The translations under genes and the position numbers were made by a program. Shown in pieces: positions 1 to 12,864 of a DNA stretch of 64,000 nucleotides (position 1 is its first letter; the number at the start of each line of letters is the position of its first letter). A model generated the notes under the pieces. That model ran no database searches. It saw only the letters and a list, made by a program, of their open reading frames with translations, and had not been told where the DNA came from. This DNA is from Cricetomys ansorgei (taxonomy: Eukaryota > Chordata > Mammalia > Rodentia > Nesomyidae), in assembly GCA_026225945.1 (NCBI GenBank), contig JAMJFZ010002567.1, positions 22,002-86,001 on the forward strand. Direction: 5' to 3'.

Positions 1-719
1 CTCATCTCCCCACCGGCCTCAGCCTCTACACTTCTTCTGAGATTACTTCTACATCTTGTCTTCTTCTCTGGAAACACCGCTTCTCTCATTATTTCCTCAG
101 GCTTTTTATATATTCTCATGCGTTCTCATATTCCCAGATGATAAAATCAGAACAAACAAAACCAAACAATCAGAAACAAAATTGCGCAGAGCCTTTTGAA
201 TATTCACAGCCTTTATTTAACCTCCAAAAGTCTAATGAAAGACTCAGGGGTAAAAAACGCAACCAAAGTTTATGCTTTCTATTTCTGCTGACACTTTAGG
301 AATGATTTCTTCTTCCATCTTTTGCCAGAAACTACTCAGCAGAACCACTCACCAGGGTATCAACAAATATGTTCTTTTATTCTTTTCTTAATTATCAGGC
401 ATCTAATTTATACAAAAGAGTATGGACGAACATAAAGTACCGAGCGCACAAGTTCCAGACTGCTCCTAAACAGGAGTTACACATTTGTTATCTGGTGATG
501 GTTGCAAAGCAGGTGGGAAAATGTAGTCAGATATAAAAAGCATATGTTAAGGGAGTTATGTATCTTATATAAAAATAGTACAACCGACAAAAGACAAGCA
601 TAGTAAGTGAGGGGAGTTGTGGTTTAGTGAGAATTGACTCTTTGATGAGAATTGGTAAGATCAACTGGCTTAAAATCCTGGATTCACCACGTTGCGGCTC
701 ATGACTTTAGTGACTGTGA
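1..719. other. Unique sequence
   Basis: Nothing recognised. Confidence 0.6.
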
Positions 720-1075
720 ATTTTGTCCATTTTCTGTTGTAATGGAATATCTAAGGCTGTATAATTTTTAAAGACAAAAAAGGTTTACTTAGTTCACATT
801 TTGGGCATCCCCACAGCATGGTTCTGGCTTGGTGAGAGCTGTTCTTAGCTGCTTGCCATGGCAGATGTCATTACACTGTCAGCGTCACAGACAGAGAAAG
901 GCATCCCAGGGCAGGCAGTAGGCAAGCATGCAGGGAGGGTTATCTTATAACAACTTACTCACCCAATAACTAACTTAGGACCCCATGGAGTCAACCTTGG
1001 TCTCTTAGGAGGGCAGTGTCTCTAATACTCATTGAGCTTCCCTTCCTGAGGAGCCTATCACCTCTTACTCTGCTG
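720..1075 (-). mobile_element. Old LTR-type (MaLR-like) repeat, reverse orientation
   Basis: AAGGCTGTATAATTTTTAAAG, AAAGGTTTACTTAGTTCACA and CATGGTTCTGGCTTGGTGAG resemble the reverse complement of the 3' end of MaLR LTRs. Diverged. Confidence 0.5.
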
Positions 1076-4000
1076 TTATGGGGACCAAGATTTCAACTCA
1101 TGAAAAATGGGGAGAGAAATTATATGCAAGTAATTGATTTTTTTCTGTATAAAATGGGGATATAAATTTTATTCAAAATATAGTTATACCTTAAAAATTT
1201 AACTTGAACAATAAGAATAATTTAAATAACTAATATAATTAATAATTTAATAACTATATTAATTAACACATTAATAACTGTCAATTATTTTACTATCAAA
1301 TTGCCTACAGAAAATACCACTGATACTATGAGAAATGGGAAGGAAGAAGAAATTAGCTTTCCATGTGTCAAATACCCTTTAAAACAAGTGAATACTTGAA
1401 ATGGACAGTGTTTGGAATAGGTTTGTGTGTGTGTTATAGCACTTATTCCAACACAAGTGAGTCTGTAGTACCTACTGTTCATCTGTTCTCTATCTTATTT
1501 CCTTAGAGATTTCAAACAGAGATTGATAGTAGATCATAGAATCTTTATTCCTCTTCTCCTATAGAAATAACAGGCTTGAATTTTAGTTGCTTACCTTCTG
1601 GTTCCTTAAAGAGACGGCCTTTTCCAGCCTCTTCACAACCATATGGAAACCTGTAACTGAGTTATGGCCAACGAGACGCATGCATACTTCATGAAGACTT
1701 TAAAGGACTATCTCCTTTTTCTTCTCTGTGGCCTGGAATATGGATATGATAGTTGGTCTTTGAGGAACCATACTTGATCACAAATAAGACTACTAAAGAT
1801 TCTGTGGTCACAAGGTCCAGACACTGATGATGCTGTAACTGCATCTCTTTATGGACTGCCTACTTTTAGATTCCTTTTAAGAAAAATAAACGATTGCACT
1901 TAGAACTGTTATTTTTCTTGCCATTGTTATTGCTGGTGTTACAGAGTGCTTTTCAATTACAGTCCTCAAGAATTTTGTTCAATTTTCCCTCCCTAATTTA
2001 TACAATGGTCTAAGATTTTCAAATTTCACTCACAAAAGGCAATACACAAATTGTTTGAATTATGATTTTCATTTTCAAAATATTTTCTATCGATTCGTAT
2101 CTCGTTTTGCTTACTTTCCAGCACAATCCCATTGCTTTATTTATTTATTATCTTCCTTTATTATTGTAGTAACAAACCAAAAAACCCCAAAGAAATAATT
2201 GCTTTTTTGGCTGAAAAGGTAGAAACTGGGTGATTAATCACAGACTGGAAAGAATAAAAGGAAAACCTTGACATAGAAGAAGTTAAAAAAATATGTTGCT
2301 TCTACAAAGAGTTTCATGAAAAGGGGCCGGTTATTTTAGGATGGACTTTATCATGAGGAGTGAGAAATACTGGAAAAGTGGTGTTTGTGCTTCAAAGCTT
2401 CAATCACAATGTAAGAAGAATGTCTGCTTTATAAGTGATTGTAGTGTGTAAGGAAGAGGCCAACACCAATGGAACATAGTAATCAGGATTTAATAAGCAT
2501 GGGTCAAAAAGGCAGGGCAAGTCATTGAGGCTGAATTAGGAAGATGAACAGCACAGACCTGTAACTATGGAAACACAATAAGCCAAGGACAATTCTAAAT
2601 CCCAATCAGTTTTTGTTTTGCATTAAATGTCACCTGGAAAATAAGGAAAGTGAAGTGTTGGAAATACTCAGACGTGACTACACAAAGCTTCTTAAAGACA
2701 AAAAGGCAGAAAGGTATCAAATGTTTGCACGATGAAGAGCAAGGTAGTACACCTGTTCGTACTGTAACTCTAGGTGCTGCAGGACTGGCCATTCTAGTCT
2801 TCAAAGAGTATATACTTTTATATAGGTGTCCAATGAGGATCTAATAGAAATAAAAATTATGGCTACTTTGGGTACTTTTGACTTGGAGTTTGGAATCCTC
2901 AGGTGAAAAGAATAGTTATACTTTTGGGGTGGTTGACCATCGTCCCTCCCCATAGGAGGCAGTGTTTGTGGGAAATCCTGCATATGGAACCCAGATGATA
3001 CTGTGGGAGTGTTTTCTGACAGTGTGCTTCTCCCATTGTAACTATGAATGAGTGTAGACACAAACTTGAATTGAAAAGGATATGGCTATCAAATATTTAG
3101 AACTTAACATATGGTCATGTGGGTCATAGCACCGCAAAATCCTTTAAGATCTTAGCTAAAGCCAAAAGATTTCAGTATGGAGAGTCAAGGGAGAAGAGGA
3201 ATGCCCAGAACATTTGTTGTGTGTGGGGTCATAGTTCAATTCACTTTTCGTATATGCTTTTCTCCAGAAAGAATGGCATACATTTTCACTACCTATAAGA
3301 ATTTCATTTTACACGAAGTATGGTGCAGATGGCAGCCCTGTAATGTGTCTGTAGACCTCATATTCCATAAGGTGTATTACCCAGGACCCAACACTGTGCT
3401 TAGAAGCCCATAACCATATTTGTGCAGATTTTCCTTCTAACGTATGATTAACTGTGGTGTGGTCTGAGTGTGTCTAGGGAGACCATATGCTCCCTTTTTT
3501 TGCTGACTTTGGTCCATGGTAAATTTTTCAAACCTGCCTGAGATTGCATAGTACCCTAGTAACAAACCCCTTGCTTTTTTTTTGCACAGGTCAGGCTTTC
3601 TGCTCAGTCCCTCCTAGCCTTCTCCAGTCCTCCTTTCTTTCACATGGGCATGTCTCTTACTTCACATGGTATACATCTAATCCAGTATTAATATCAGCTT
3701 CTCACAAAACTGAACTAACATAGAACTTTTTTTTTTTTTAATCTGCCTGGTTCTTCTGAGAAAAAGAAAATTCACCAGTACAGTCACAAAACGTTGTTTT
3801 GGTAGCCTCAGACAGTGTTGAAAGGTAGTAGTAGACAATCCATTGAGTAGAACTCTGTTCCTCAGTATCCAGAAGCTTCCAGCTCACATTTCACTTAAAA
3901 AAATTAAATTGGGGATATCCAAAATAAAGTTTGAAATAAAAATTCTGAAAGACAGTCAAGCGGGCAGGCTATGCACTAATTGGTTCTGAACCAACATCAA

Positions 4001-4362
4001 GTGTGCAGAAGTGCTAGCTGAGGAGCCTGGGTTCCACACTCCAAGAGGAATAGAGGGTACCACTACTTTGAAGGCATAGTGGTATTTCCTTCACAAGAAT
4101 TCCTTGTTTTCTGAACAGAATTTGCAAAGTCTTTGCTGTAAACACTGGTTGCTGCTTCCTCTCAATTGGATATTTATTGTCTATGTTCATTCATTCATCA
4201 GAGACATTGCTGATTTTAGAAGTCTGTTTCTCAATGGAAGAAAGTAGCTTTTTATGCAAGAAGATAAGCACAGTTAGTTAAGACTTATTTTTTTTAATTT
4301 ATAGAATGATTGTTTAAGAGTAGATTCAACCAATTCCTTCCAAATAAGTCCTCTAAATTTCT
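1076..4362. other. Unique sequence
   Basis: AT-rich. No gene or repeat recognised; ORFs reach at most 86 codons without recognisable domains. Confidence 0.6.
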
Positions 4363-4490
4363 GCCGGGTGCAGTGGCACAATGCTTTAATCCCAGAACTT
4401 GGAAAGCAGAGGCAGATGGCTCTTTCTATGATAGTACGTTTCAGCCCAGTCAGAACTTCTTAGTGAGATCTTGTCTTAAAAAAAAAAAAA
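4363..4490 (+). repeat. B1 SINE, diverged
   Basis: GCCGGGTGCAGTGGCACAAT, TTTAATCCCAGAACTTGG and GAGATCTTGTCTTAAAA with an A-tail. More diverged than the neighbour at 4611. Confidence 0.85.
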
Positions 4491-4610
4491 GCAAAAACTC
4501 TTCAACCACAATAACCTTTATCTAACCTTTTCTGGAGTTTACTGTGGTGTCAAACTAGAATAGAAACATATGAAGCCTTTTGTACAATTTAAAAGTCTAG
4601 ATAATCAACA

Positions 4611-4712
4611 GGGTGGTGGTGGCAACGCCTTTAATCCCAGCACTTGGGAGGCCGAAGCGGCAGATCTCTGTGAGTTTGAGGCCAGCCTGGTCTACAAAAA
4701 AAAAAAAAAAAA
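4611..4712 (+). repeat. B1 SINE, 3'-truncated, with A-tail
   Basis: Starts GGGTGGTGGTGGCAACGCC, ends GGCCAGCCTGGTCTAC plus 18 A. Flanks TCTAGATAATCAACA and TCTAGAAATCACA are probably a decayed target duplication. Confidence 0.93.
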
Positions 4713-6150
4713 TCTAGAAATCACATATTTGCTGTCATTGTTTCAATTATAAGCTTCTTCTATTGATCAGACCATGGGCACTTCCTCTACTCTTATCTCC
4801 ACTCTAAAAGTATTATTCATCCATCACTATTTCTAGTTAAATTATCCACAGCTTAACCTGGAATAAGACACATTTTTTTTTTTCCTCTGCGAAGAAGTGA
4901 ACATGCCCTTCTCAGGTAAAGGAGATGTTGCTTGAGCTTCTTCATTTCAACTTACTGTGCTTAAAACTTCTGCTCAAGGTTACTGGTGTCTGATGTGTAA
5001 TTTGATCAGCAAATGGGTGAAGACCAAAAAAAAAAAAAAAAATTGAGAGAATGAAGTAATGAGGCTGAAATAAAGATAAAACTCACAGGCAGGGAGTATC
5101 TGTAAATTGTACAAGATGGGACGCCTCTCTAGCGATCCCGGCTGAGTGCACTAGCTTACCTGATGAGGGCTTACAGGGCGGGGAGGAGATCACTTAATTC
5201 GACAGAGATTTCCATCATACTTTAACCTACCTCTCAGTGTGTCTCTGAGAAAGGTCATATTTTCAATTTCCCCAGTGGGTGAAGGAAAAATTGCCTTTCA
5301 TTAACTTCAGACACTTTTTACTTCCTGTGAAAGACTGAAAGTTTGAGAATGAAAGAAAAAGACACATTCTGTCTTTCCTGGCTGTAGGAAGCCGGAGAAG
5401 AAAACAGAAGGGAGAAGAACAGACAGGCCCTACAAAAGATGATCCAAGTCCTGCCAAAAAAAGAAGTAATATATGTAAGTTACCTGAGCTGCTGAGAGCA
5501 TTTGTCATTTCCTAAAGGTGGCCATCATTATAAAGAACCAAATGACGTCAGAGGTTGTGATCCACACATCTGACCAATGAAATGAGGCCAGCTCAGGCAG
5601 GCTGGGTCTTGTCTGAATAGAAGAATGCACAGGAAGTAAACAGCTCCACCTCCCCCCAAACTGCTGTGTTTTTTTGGGGGGGAGGCAGGTTGGTAAATTG
5701 AATTTTAAAAGAGACAAAAGCAGTTCTCCCGAGGGACTTAATGGAAAATAAAGTGTCTGAAGGTTTTATGGGGTATTATTTACATAACATTGTCAGAGCA
5801 CGTCCATTTTCAGAAAGCATTAATTTAAAAGGTAAATAGAATGGCAGATGAAAAGAAAACGGATGAGTCACAAGAGGAGAATCAAGAGGAGGAGATTGGT
5901 GGGAGTGTTTTTAAAACCAGGAATGTCAAAAGTTGATCTCTTTATAATATAATATTCACGATCATGACAGATTGCTTTTATATAATGAACAAAGACTGTG
6001 AAAAAAACCTTGTCTGGAGTTAAATGCGATATTTAGCATAGTTTGTCGTTGCATGAACATTTGGCAGTAAGGAAAGTTAAGTCAAAGTCCAAACCAAGGT
6101 AATTTACTTATGAAGATTCTTTATCAGATATATATATATATGTTTTTCTT
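4713..6150. other. Unique sequence
   Basis: Nothing recognised beyond an A-run at 5026 and a short TA run at 6128-6141. Confidence 0.6.
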
Positions 6151-6201
6151 CTTATTTGGGAGATATATATATTTGGGAGATATATATATCTCCCAAATAA
6201 G
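6151..6201. repeat. Nested perfect palindrome, 51 bases
   Basis: A 21-base arm at 6151-6171 is exactly repeated inverted at 6181-6201, with a 9-base loop. Inside it, 6171-6198 is itself a 28-base perfect palindrome around a TA core, bounded by ATTTGGGAGA and TCTCCCAAAT. Confidence 0.95.
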
Positions 6202-6258
6202 AAAATGCAGCCAGAGGATCAGAGGAAAGAGTTTGAATCTGTTAGTTGTCACTTTGTT

Positions 6259-6284
6259 CCTAAAATAAAATAAAATAAAATAAA
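6259..6284 (+). repeat. (AAAAT)n repeat
   Basis: Five units. Confidence 0.9.
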
Positions 6285-8132
6285 ATGAATACCAAAATAA
6301 AAATACCAAAGAGATGCCAGTGTCTAGTTTTCCTCATCTATCAAAGTTTGGGTTTAATCAGGATGGAAATGTGAGAACAAACAAAATCAAATGAATAAGC
6401 CAAAGCCACCTCAGACTGCATTATGGGAAACTTCATAAAAGGAGGAGTAAGATAATCAGTATGTGAGGTTACCCTTCTTTGTTTCCTGTTCTCCATGGAT
6501 GTGCATGCTTTGACTAGTGCTACAGCAGCCATCTTACGGCCTGGTAGTGATCTAAGATTGGAAACCACCAGGCAGATCAGTGGAGTGGAAAAGCAGGGGT
6601 GCTGGGAGCATCCAGGAACTGATACCTCAAGCCCTGGAATATCTTTCTCCAGACTGGGAATGTTCATCGAAAGAGATCCTCGCCTTTTAAATCCTCATTG
6701 GTGCACATTTGATTTCATAGTCAGAGCAATTTCTAACGGAACTAGGATAATTATAGTACTTATACCTTCTGTGGCTTAATTTAAATCAGCCCTGGGTGTC
6801 CAATGGTAACATTTGATATTTACCGCGGTTTTTCATACGTGTCACATTCGTCTCACTGGCATTTCACAGGAACTCAAAATTCAACTCATCCTTTTCGAAA
6901 ATTCCCCTTATTAAACTCTGCAAAGCTGTTAGTTTTCTCTTAGTCAATAAAGCAAAACCGTAGGTGCTAAACTTTTATTCCTGGCTATCAGCTCTGACCT
7001 TTGTATCTGGCCTTTAAACCTTTAATATCTTTTGTGCAAACTTCTACAAAACGCTCTGTTTCCAGTGATCCTTCTAAACGGAATATAATTCACTAGCTTA
7101 AAAGTCTTAAAAACTCCTCCCTGCTGTCTAGAGTAGTATGCCCCTACTTTACCCTTATGATACACATAGAAATGTATGTGTTTATTGGGAGCTGTAGGTG
7201 AGATTATGTATCTAGAGTGATCTGGTCGGAGCCTTTTATAGTCTTGCCAGCCACTGTAGATATGTACTTTCCATGTATATGTATCTGTATCAGATTCTGA
7301 TGGACATTTTGACACAGATCTTTATTTAGTAAATTTTACCTTGGAAGATACAAAATCCTATTAAGCTCTCCCAGTATCTAGTCAATGCCTTTCATTTCAA
7401 ATTTATCTCAGGCTGCATCCATTCATTTCCCCTTCCCTCATCTTCTCCAATGAATGATTTTATATGCGTAGTCAGGTACCACATGAAGACAGTGCATGGG
7501 ATGCATAAAATGTGTTTAATGTGTGTAGGTTAAGCACCTATAAGATTATGTCCTCTCTTTAGTCCAACAATTTCACTCTAAAGGTTAAATAATGAATGGA
7601 CAAAAACATTCATTTAAATTTTTATAGTAGCACAGTTTGGAAAATAACTAAATGTCCTCTAGTAAGTTACTGATTAAATAGATGTCATATCCACTTTTCT
7701 ATAGATTAGCATTGAAATACCTTTAATAAAATCTTCAAAGAGTAAAATAAGTATGCAGGAGTGTATGTTCTGTGAGGATAGTCATATCAAAACACCACGT
7801 CTGCATATACATGGAAAGCACAATGTTTCTCTAGAAAGATGTATGAGAAACTAGAGAAAGCACTGCCTCAGAGGGAAGGGACGAGTGGTCTGGCAGGGGA
7901 GGATTTGTGCTTGGCTTCCATTGTCCGCATATTTTACCTTTGAGTAAGCTATTAAACGTGTATGTCACCCAGTAAACAAGCAGGGGAATGAGTTTCAAGG
8001 AACCTATGTTCAAAAGCAATGACAGGGTCGTAACTAATAAGTTTTCCAAACTACTTACAATTTTATGACAAAGAATAAGCCTATAAAATTGATATCTGAG
8101 TAACTATTGGTTAGGGGCTTAAAATCTTTTAG
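6285..8132. other. Unique sequence
   Basis: Overlapping open frames at 6341-6667 (minus, 108 codons) and 6495-6779 (plus, 94 codons) show no domain and are probably chance. No repeat recognised. Confidence 0.55.

Positions 8133-8161
<29 letters not shown>
8133..8161. repeat. (TA)n microsatellite
   Basis: 14 TA units. Confidence 0.97.
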
Positions 8162-8163
<2 letters not shown>

Positions 8164-8234
8164 CCATATTTTTATCAATTATATCATTTAGATCATAGTA
8201 CATGTTAATTTGAAATGTAAGTATGTTGAGATTT

Positions 8235-8303
8235 TACACACATACACACAACACACACACAACACACACAACACACACACAACACACACACAACACACAC
8301 ACA
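8235..8303 (+). repeat. (ACACACACA)n interrupted CA repeat
   Basis: CA runs interrupted by AA every 8-11 bases. Confidence 0.95.
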
Positions 8304-9359
8304 TTTTTCTCCCTAAGCTAGATATTAACTATCTTTATGTCAATTTTCAGTTTTTTAATACATCAAAAACAGTCACGTTAGCTCTTTGATAAGGTGATTA
8401 AAGTATATTTATTGATTGTGAAAGAAATAGATTAGTAATGGATTTAAAGTCTCTAGCAAGTCCAACTCTAGCTATATGAAATAAAAATATAGTTTCATTC
8501 AGAGCTTGCAAATAAAAACTTAGCATGTGCCATCTTCTTTTAGCAATCGAGTGATTCGAAGAGTTATTAGCCATTAGCTGGATTTACTGAGTGTAATCCT
8601 CAAATAAGCCTCTAAATATATTCACAAAACTTTGAGGTAGAGTTGGAATTGTTGTTGGTAAGCTTTAAAGTGAAAAGTCATCTAGAAACAAAATTCATAA
8701 GAACACCCTCCTGTTCCTCGTCTCCATAGATGAGGCATGATCTTAAAATGTTCCTCTTACCCCTATATGCTTATCATCCTTAGCATCCCGCCGCTCTTCA
8801 TCCTATTTTTTCATGGTGCAGTGGAAAATGCAAAGGTCCTAATAAATGCTTTCTGAGGGAATGGATGTGGACAGACAACTCCTGTGGGAAGACTTAAATA
8901 AACCCTCTGAAGTACACCTTAGATGGATGTGTTTGCACCAGTGGCTTTGCATTCGTTCTTTCTTTTTGACGATAGCATAAGAAGGAGTAAGTTCAAAAAT
9001 GGCTCAAATTGGGAGAAGAAATTGAGGAAGTGGAAAGGATAGAGTGATGGGTCTCCAGCCGAAATCCTTCTATGACAGCAATGGGTGCACACAGAGGATG
9101 ATCTATCTCAGCAAATGCATGTGAAATAGAGCGTCCACAGCCCTATGAAAGGATTAGGGTCCAGTGGTCCCAGTGGGAATTTTTGGAAAGACCCTGAAAG
9201 GATGATATGATCCAGGGAACAGTGGTCATGTCATGCAGAACAAGATTGTGAATAAAATGGAGTTTCATGGGAACCAGAAACCATTGATAGGAATTTATAG
9301 GGACTGAAATTTTCGTTGGTGAATAGGATTAGAATCATTACAACCATAGATCAATGTAT
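8304..9359. other. Mostly unique sequence
   Basis: No gene or repeat recognised with confidence. The last part may already be L1. Confidence 0.55.
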
Positions 9360-10392
9360 CACTCAACCACCATTATAGAAGCTTCTTCCTTTAGTAGATA
9401 ATAACTAACGGAGACCCACAAGTACATGATGTGCTGGAAATGAGAGTTTGGAAAACTCAGCCTAAATGGGTTGTTTTCATCAAAACCTTGCCTTCAAGAC
9501 TCAGGGATTCACATGGAAAGGGAGGCAGAAAGATTGTGAGAGCCAGAGGTGGTGGATGACTCCAAGTCTTCCAGATACAATAGGGCTTATGAACATATAA
9601 GCACTCAGAGACAGTGACAGCACACACAAGACATGCACAGGATTAAGCTAGGTAAAATTCCAGCCCTGAGATGGGCAAGTCCTTGTTGTGGAAGTTTATT
9701 TTTAGTTGTGTTTAAAATAATTGTTTGTTTTTCACTGTTGGAAATAGAGATGCATAGGCCTTGGCATTTTGATTTGTCTGCAGGTGTTGGATGTCTGTGG
9801 GGGATGTTTGACTGCTTCTGATCTGCACCCAAGGAGTTCTATATCATTAAAACACCTGAGCTCAGACACCCAGTGTTTCACTGTCGAATACAGCGCTGGC
9901 CATGATGGTAGTTCCCTCTGCTGAGGTCTGGCAGGGTTTGCACCTATGAAAAATGTCTCTTTGTCTCCTTGCTGAGCCACCCCAGCAGCAGCAGAGTCCT
10001 ACTACAAGTCCTACTCCTAACCTTGAGGCTATTTGCAATGGATGGCTGCTGGGAAAGGGAAAATCGGTTTCCTTCCAGTGGAGTGTCACTGAGTATGTCA
10101 ATCACACTTCAGAGCAGATTTCAAGGCCAGGAGTAGTTAGCCAAGAGAAAAAGGATTCCATGATTTGTGTGTGTGCTTTTTTGTTTTGTTTTAGTATTTT
10201 CAATATTTTTTTGTCCAATTTTTTTGTTTTTATTTTCATGTTTTGTTTTGTTTTTTTCTTACAAGGAGAGAAAAAACATCATGAAATTGGGTGGATAGGG
10301 AGCTGGAGAGGATCTGGGAAGAGTTGGTGGAGGGGAAAATATGGTCAAAATGTACTGTAAGAAAAAATTAAATAATAAAAATAGAAAAAGAA
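9360..10392 (+). mobile_element. L1 3' end (Lx type), interrupted by a solo LTR
   Basis: Before the LTR: AGAGCCAGAGGTGGTGGATG and ACATGCACAGGATTAAGC. After it: GAGGCTATTTGCAATGGATG, GTTTCCTTCCAGTGGAGTGT and GGTGGAGGGGAAAATATGGT, then an AATAATAAAAATAG end. All are in L1 3' UTR order. Start approximate. Confidence 0.85.
9684..10006 (+). mobile_element. Solo LTR (ERV) with 6-bp target duplication AGTCCT
   Basis: The 323-base element starts TGTTGTGGAAG and ends CTACTACA. AGTCCT flanks it at 9678-9683 and 10007-10012. It sits inside an L1 3' UTR; removing it restores the L1 phrase CAAGTCCTACTCCTAACC. Same family as 33255-33587. Confidence 0.9.
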
Positions 10393-10882
10393 AAGGAAAT
10401 AACCAAGACTATTACTGTTTTTCTGTCCCTAATGGAATTACATGCTGAACGTTTATAAGTGTGCTGTACTCAAATTCTCATGGATAAACTCAGTAAAGAA
10501 CTACAACCATGCAGATATGTTCAGATCCTGTGCACTAACATATCTTCTGGTTCAAAGAAATGTTAGCCTGCTTTTTCCCATGAGATCAGCATAGCTGCTC
10601 TATTACTTGATGAAATGCTCAAATAATGAATAAATAGCATCTTTGCAACTGAACTTCCTGGTATTTCCCACTGAGAAGGTTTTTGTTCTCACAAGAACAG
10701 ATGCAATGATGAAAAAATAGTGGGTTTTTTTTCTAGGTTTTTCTATCAAGGAATTCTAAACCTTAGAACAAAAATATGAATTTAATGTGTGTATCTATTC
10801 CTTAGAATTTCTAATTGGGAACATATACTTTTCCTGATAAATACAAATTACTTGGTTAAAATTCTTTCTCTCTCTCCACATA

Positions 10883-10884
<2 letters not shown>
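10393..10884. other. Unique sequence
   Basis: Nothing recognised. Confidence 0.6.
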
Positions 10885-10930
<46 letters not shown>

Positions 10931-10943
10931 AATGTGTGTATGA

Positions 10944-11003
<60 letters not shown>
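10885..11003 (+). repeat. Compound (AC)n-(GT)n-(TA)n microsatellite
   Basis: AC run to 10930, GT run 10944-10957, TA run to 11003. AC and GT arms can pair with each other. Confidence 0.97.
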
Positions 11004-11007
<4 letters not shown>

Positions 11008-11396
11008 GTCTCTCATTTAACTACCAAGAATTAAATGTTTACTTCAATCATCAGAAAACTTCAATTTATGGGGTAACTGACATTTTCTTGCATTAAAAAT
11101 CCTAAGCCCTTGAGTTGACAGACATTCAACTGTAGGAGGTGAGGTTTGATCTGACAGTTGTTTCTTTGCTCAAACTTTTAATTACAGAGTCAGCATGCAA
11201 GCTTCAGAAGACCCCAGGAGTCAGTAGCTAATGCTGACTGGTATGCAATCTATTGCTAGAGTCATAGCAAGAAGGCATGTAGTAATTAAGTGTGAGATTC
11301 ATTGGGAATATAGAGATGTCTACTCTGAGACCATGAGGTTTTCTTTCTCTCCAACCTTCCATTCCTACCTTTGCCGCCCTCTCTCTTTCTTTCTTA

Positions 11397-11544
11397 TTTA
11401 TTTTTCAAGACAGGTTTTCTCCACTGTACCCCTGGCTCTCTTGGAACTCACTCTGTAGACCTTGTTGGCATTGAACTCACAGGGATCCTCCTGCCTCTGC
11501 CTCTGGAGTGCTGGGATTTAAGGCATCAGTCATCACAACCTGGC
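11397..11544 (-). repeat. B1 SINE, reverse orientation
   Basis: CAAGACAGGTTTTCTCC, TTGGAACTCACTCTGTAGAC and CTGCCTCTGCCTCTGGAGTG are the reverse complement of B1. Confidence 0.9.
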
Positions 11545-12139
11545 TGATTTTTTTATTTCTTATAAAGAAGGAAGAAAACTCATCTTACCTACTTAATCAG
11601 AAAAAAAAGAGCTGTCACCAATAATTGTATTTTATAATAATTGAAACAGAGTTTATCCACTAAAGTATTTAAGCCATTTAGTTGATTAAGTCACATTTCT
11701 TTAACATATTTTAGACATGTTCTTGTATTTTAATCATATTATTCTAAAAAAATATAAACTTTGAATATATTATTCTGAACAAAATATAAACTTTTCAACA
11801 TTAGCTTTTAGCATAGTTATACTTGAGTCTCTCTAAGTTGATATTTTACATTTTCAGGTGATCCAGATGACCAAGTTGATTAAATTAAATTATTTTTTTT
11901 CTCATTTAAAGCCAGTGAGTTTTTACACAAGACCTTTTATTTTTTTTCTGGAGAAAGCTTCTTTTCCTTGAACTCAAGCATTGTTTTATAATTGAGTCCC
12001 AGAATATTTGCAAAGTATCTATTTTTTTGTCAGGCAAGGAAGAGGTTGTGAAGAATGTGTCTTGTAGATGAGCAAAATATTACCAAACTCAAATGCTTTG
12101 CAAAAGCAGAAACATTATATTAGGGTATATTAGTTACAT
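11545..12139. other. Unique AT-rich sequence
   Basis: Nothing recognised. Confidence 0.6.
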
Positions 12140-12465
12140 TTTTCCTACTGTGATAAAACACCATGACCAGAGGACAGTTATGGAAAAAAGATCTTATTTT
12201 GGCTTATGGTTGTAGACGGAGAGTCCAGAATGCTGGGGAGGACTGGCAACAGGGGGCCAGAGCAGGAACCTTAGTGATCATGTCTCCACCCACAAGAACA
12301 AAGCAGAGACAGAAAACTGAAAGTAGGGTAAGGTCCAGAGACAGACTTTCTCTAGAAGGTTCTTAAAGGCTCCATAAACTCCCCCAACCAGGATCTCTAA
12401 TTGGGGACAAATCATTCTAATACATGAGCCTTTGGGGGCCATTTATCATTCAAGTCAGCACAGTG
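12140..12465 (-). mobile_element. MaLR-like LTR, reverse orientation
   Basis: TACTGTGATAAAACACCATGA, TTATTTTGGCTTATGGTTGT and a distal TGAGCCTTTGGGGGCCATTT are the reverse complement of the family seen forward at 12865-13220. Confidence 0.65.
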
Positions 12466-12571
12466 GGCTTCTCTATTCTCCTCTAGACTATGTATATCCG
12501 AAAGCATGCCCCAAAACTCTTCAAAAAGGGAAGATCTCACAAGACCCTACCTTTAATTTAAGAATTACTGG

Positions 12572-12724
12572 AACTAGGCAGTAAAGATGTACACCTTTAA
12601 TCCCAGCACTCGAGAGGCAGAGGCAGGCAGATCTCTGTGAGTTTGAGGCCAGCCTGGTCTACAGAGTGAGTTCCAGGACAGCCAGAGTTACAACAGAGAA
12701 ACCCTGCTTGAAAAGAAAAATAAA
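12572..12724 (+). repeat. B1 SINE with 12-bp target duplication
   Basis: Contains ACACCTTTAATCCCAGCACT, GGCAGATCTCTGTGAGTT and GAGGCCAGCCTGGTCTACAG. It is flanked by AAGAATTACTGG at 12560-12571 and 12725-12736. Well preserved, so fairly young. Confidence 0.97.
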
Positions 12725-12801
12725 AAGAATTACTGGGGTGGAATGCCATTGTTCTCTGAAAAATAAAAAGAATTACTGGGGTGGAATGCCATTGTTCTCT
12801 G
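12716..12801 (+). repeat. 43-bp tandem duplication next to a B1
   Basis: Two identical 43-base units start at 12716 and 12759. Each joins part of the B1 A-tail to flanking genomic sequence (AATTACTGGGGTGGAATGCC). Confidence 0.97.
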
Positions 12802-12864
12802 GTCTGTGGCCACTGGTAGGCTTCCCACCTCCATAGACATGAGTAGCACTCAGTGAACTTGGTG

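Noticed and set aside
9953..10360. 135-codon plus-strand ORF
   Set aside because: It crosses the end of a solo LTR into L1 3' UTR with T-rich runs; no conserved domain.
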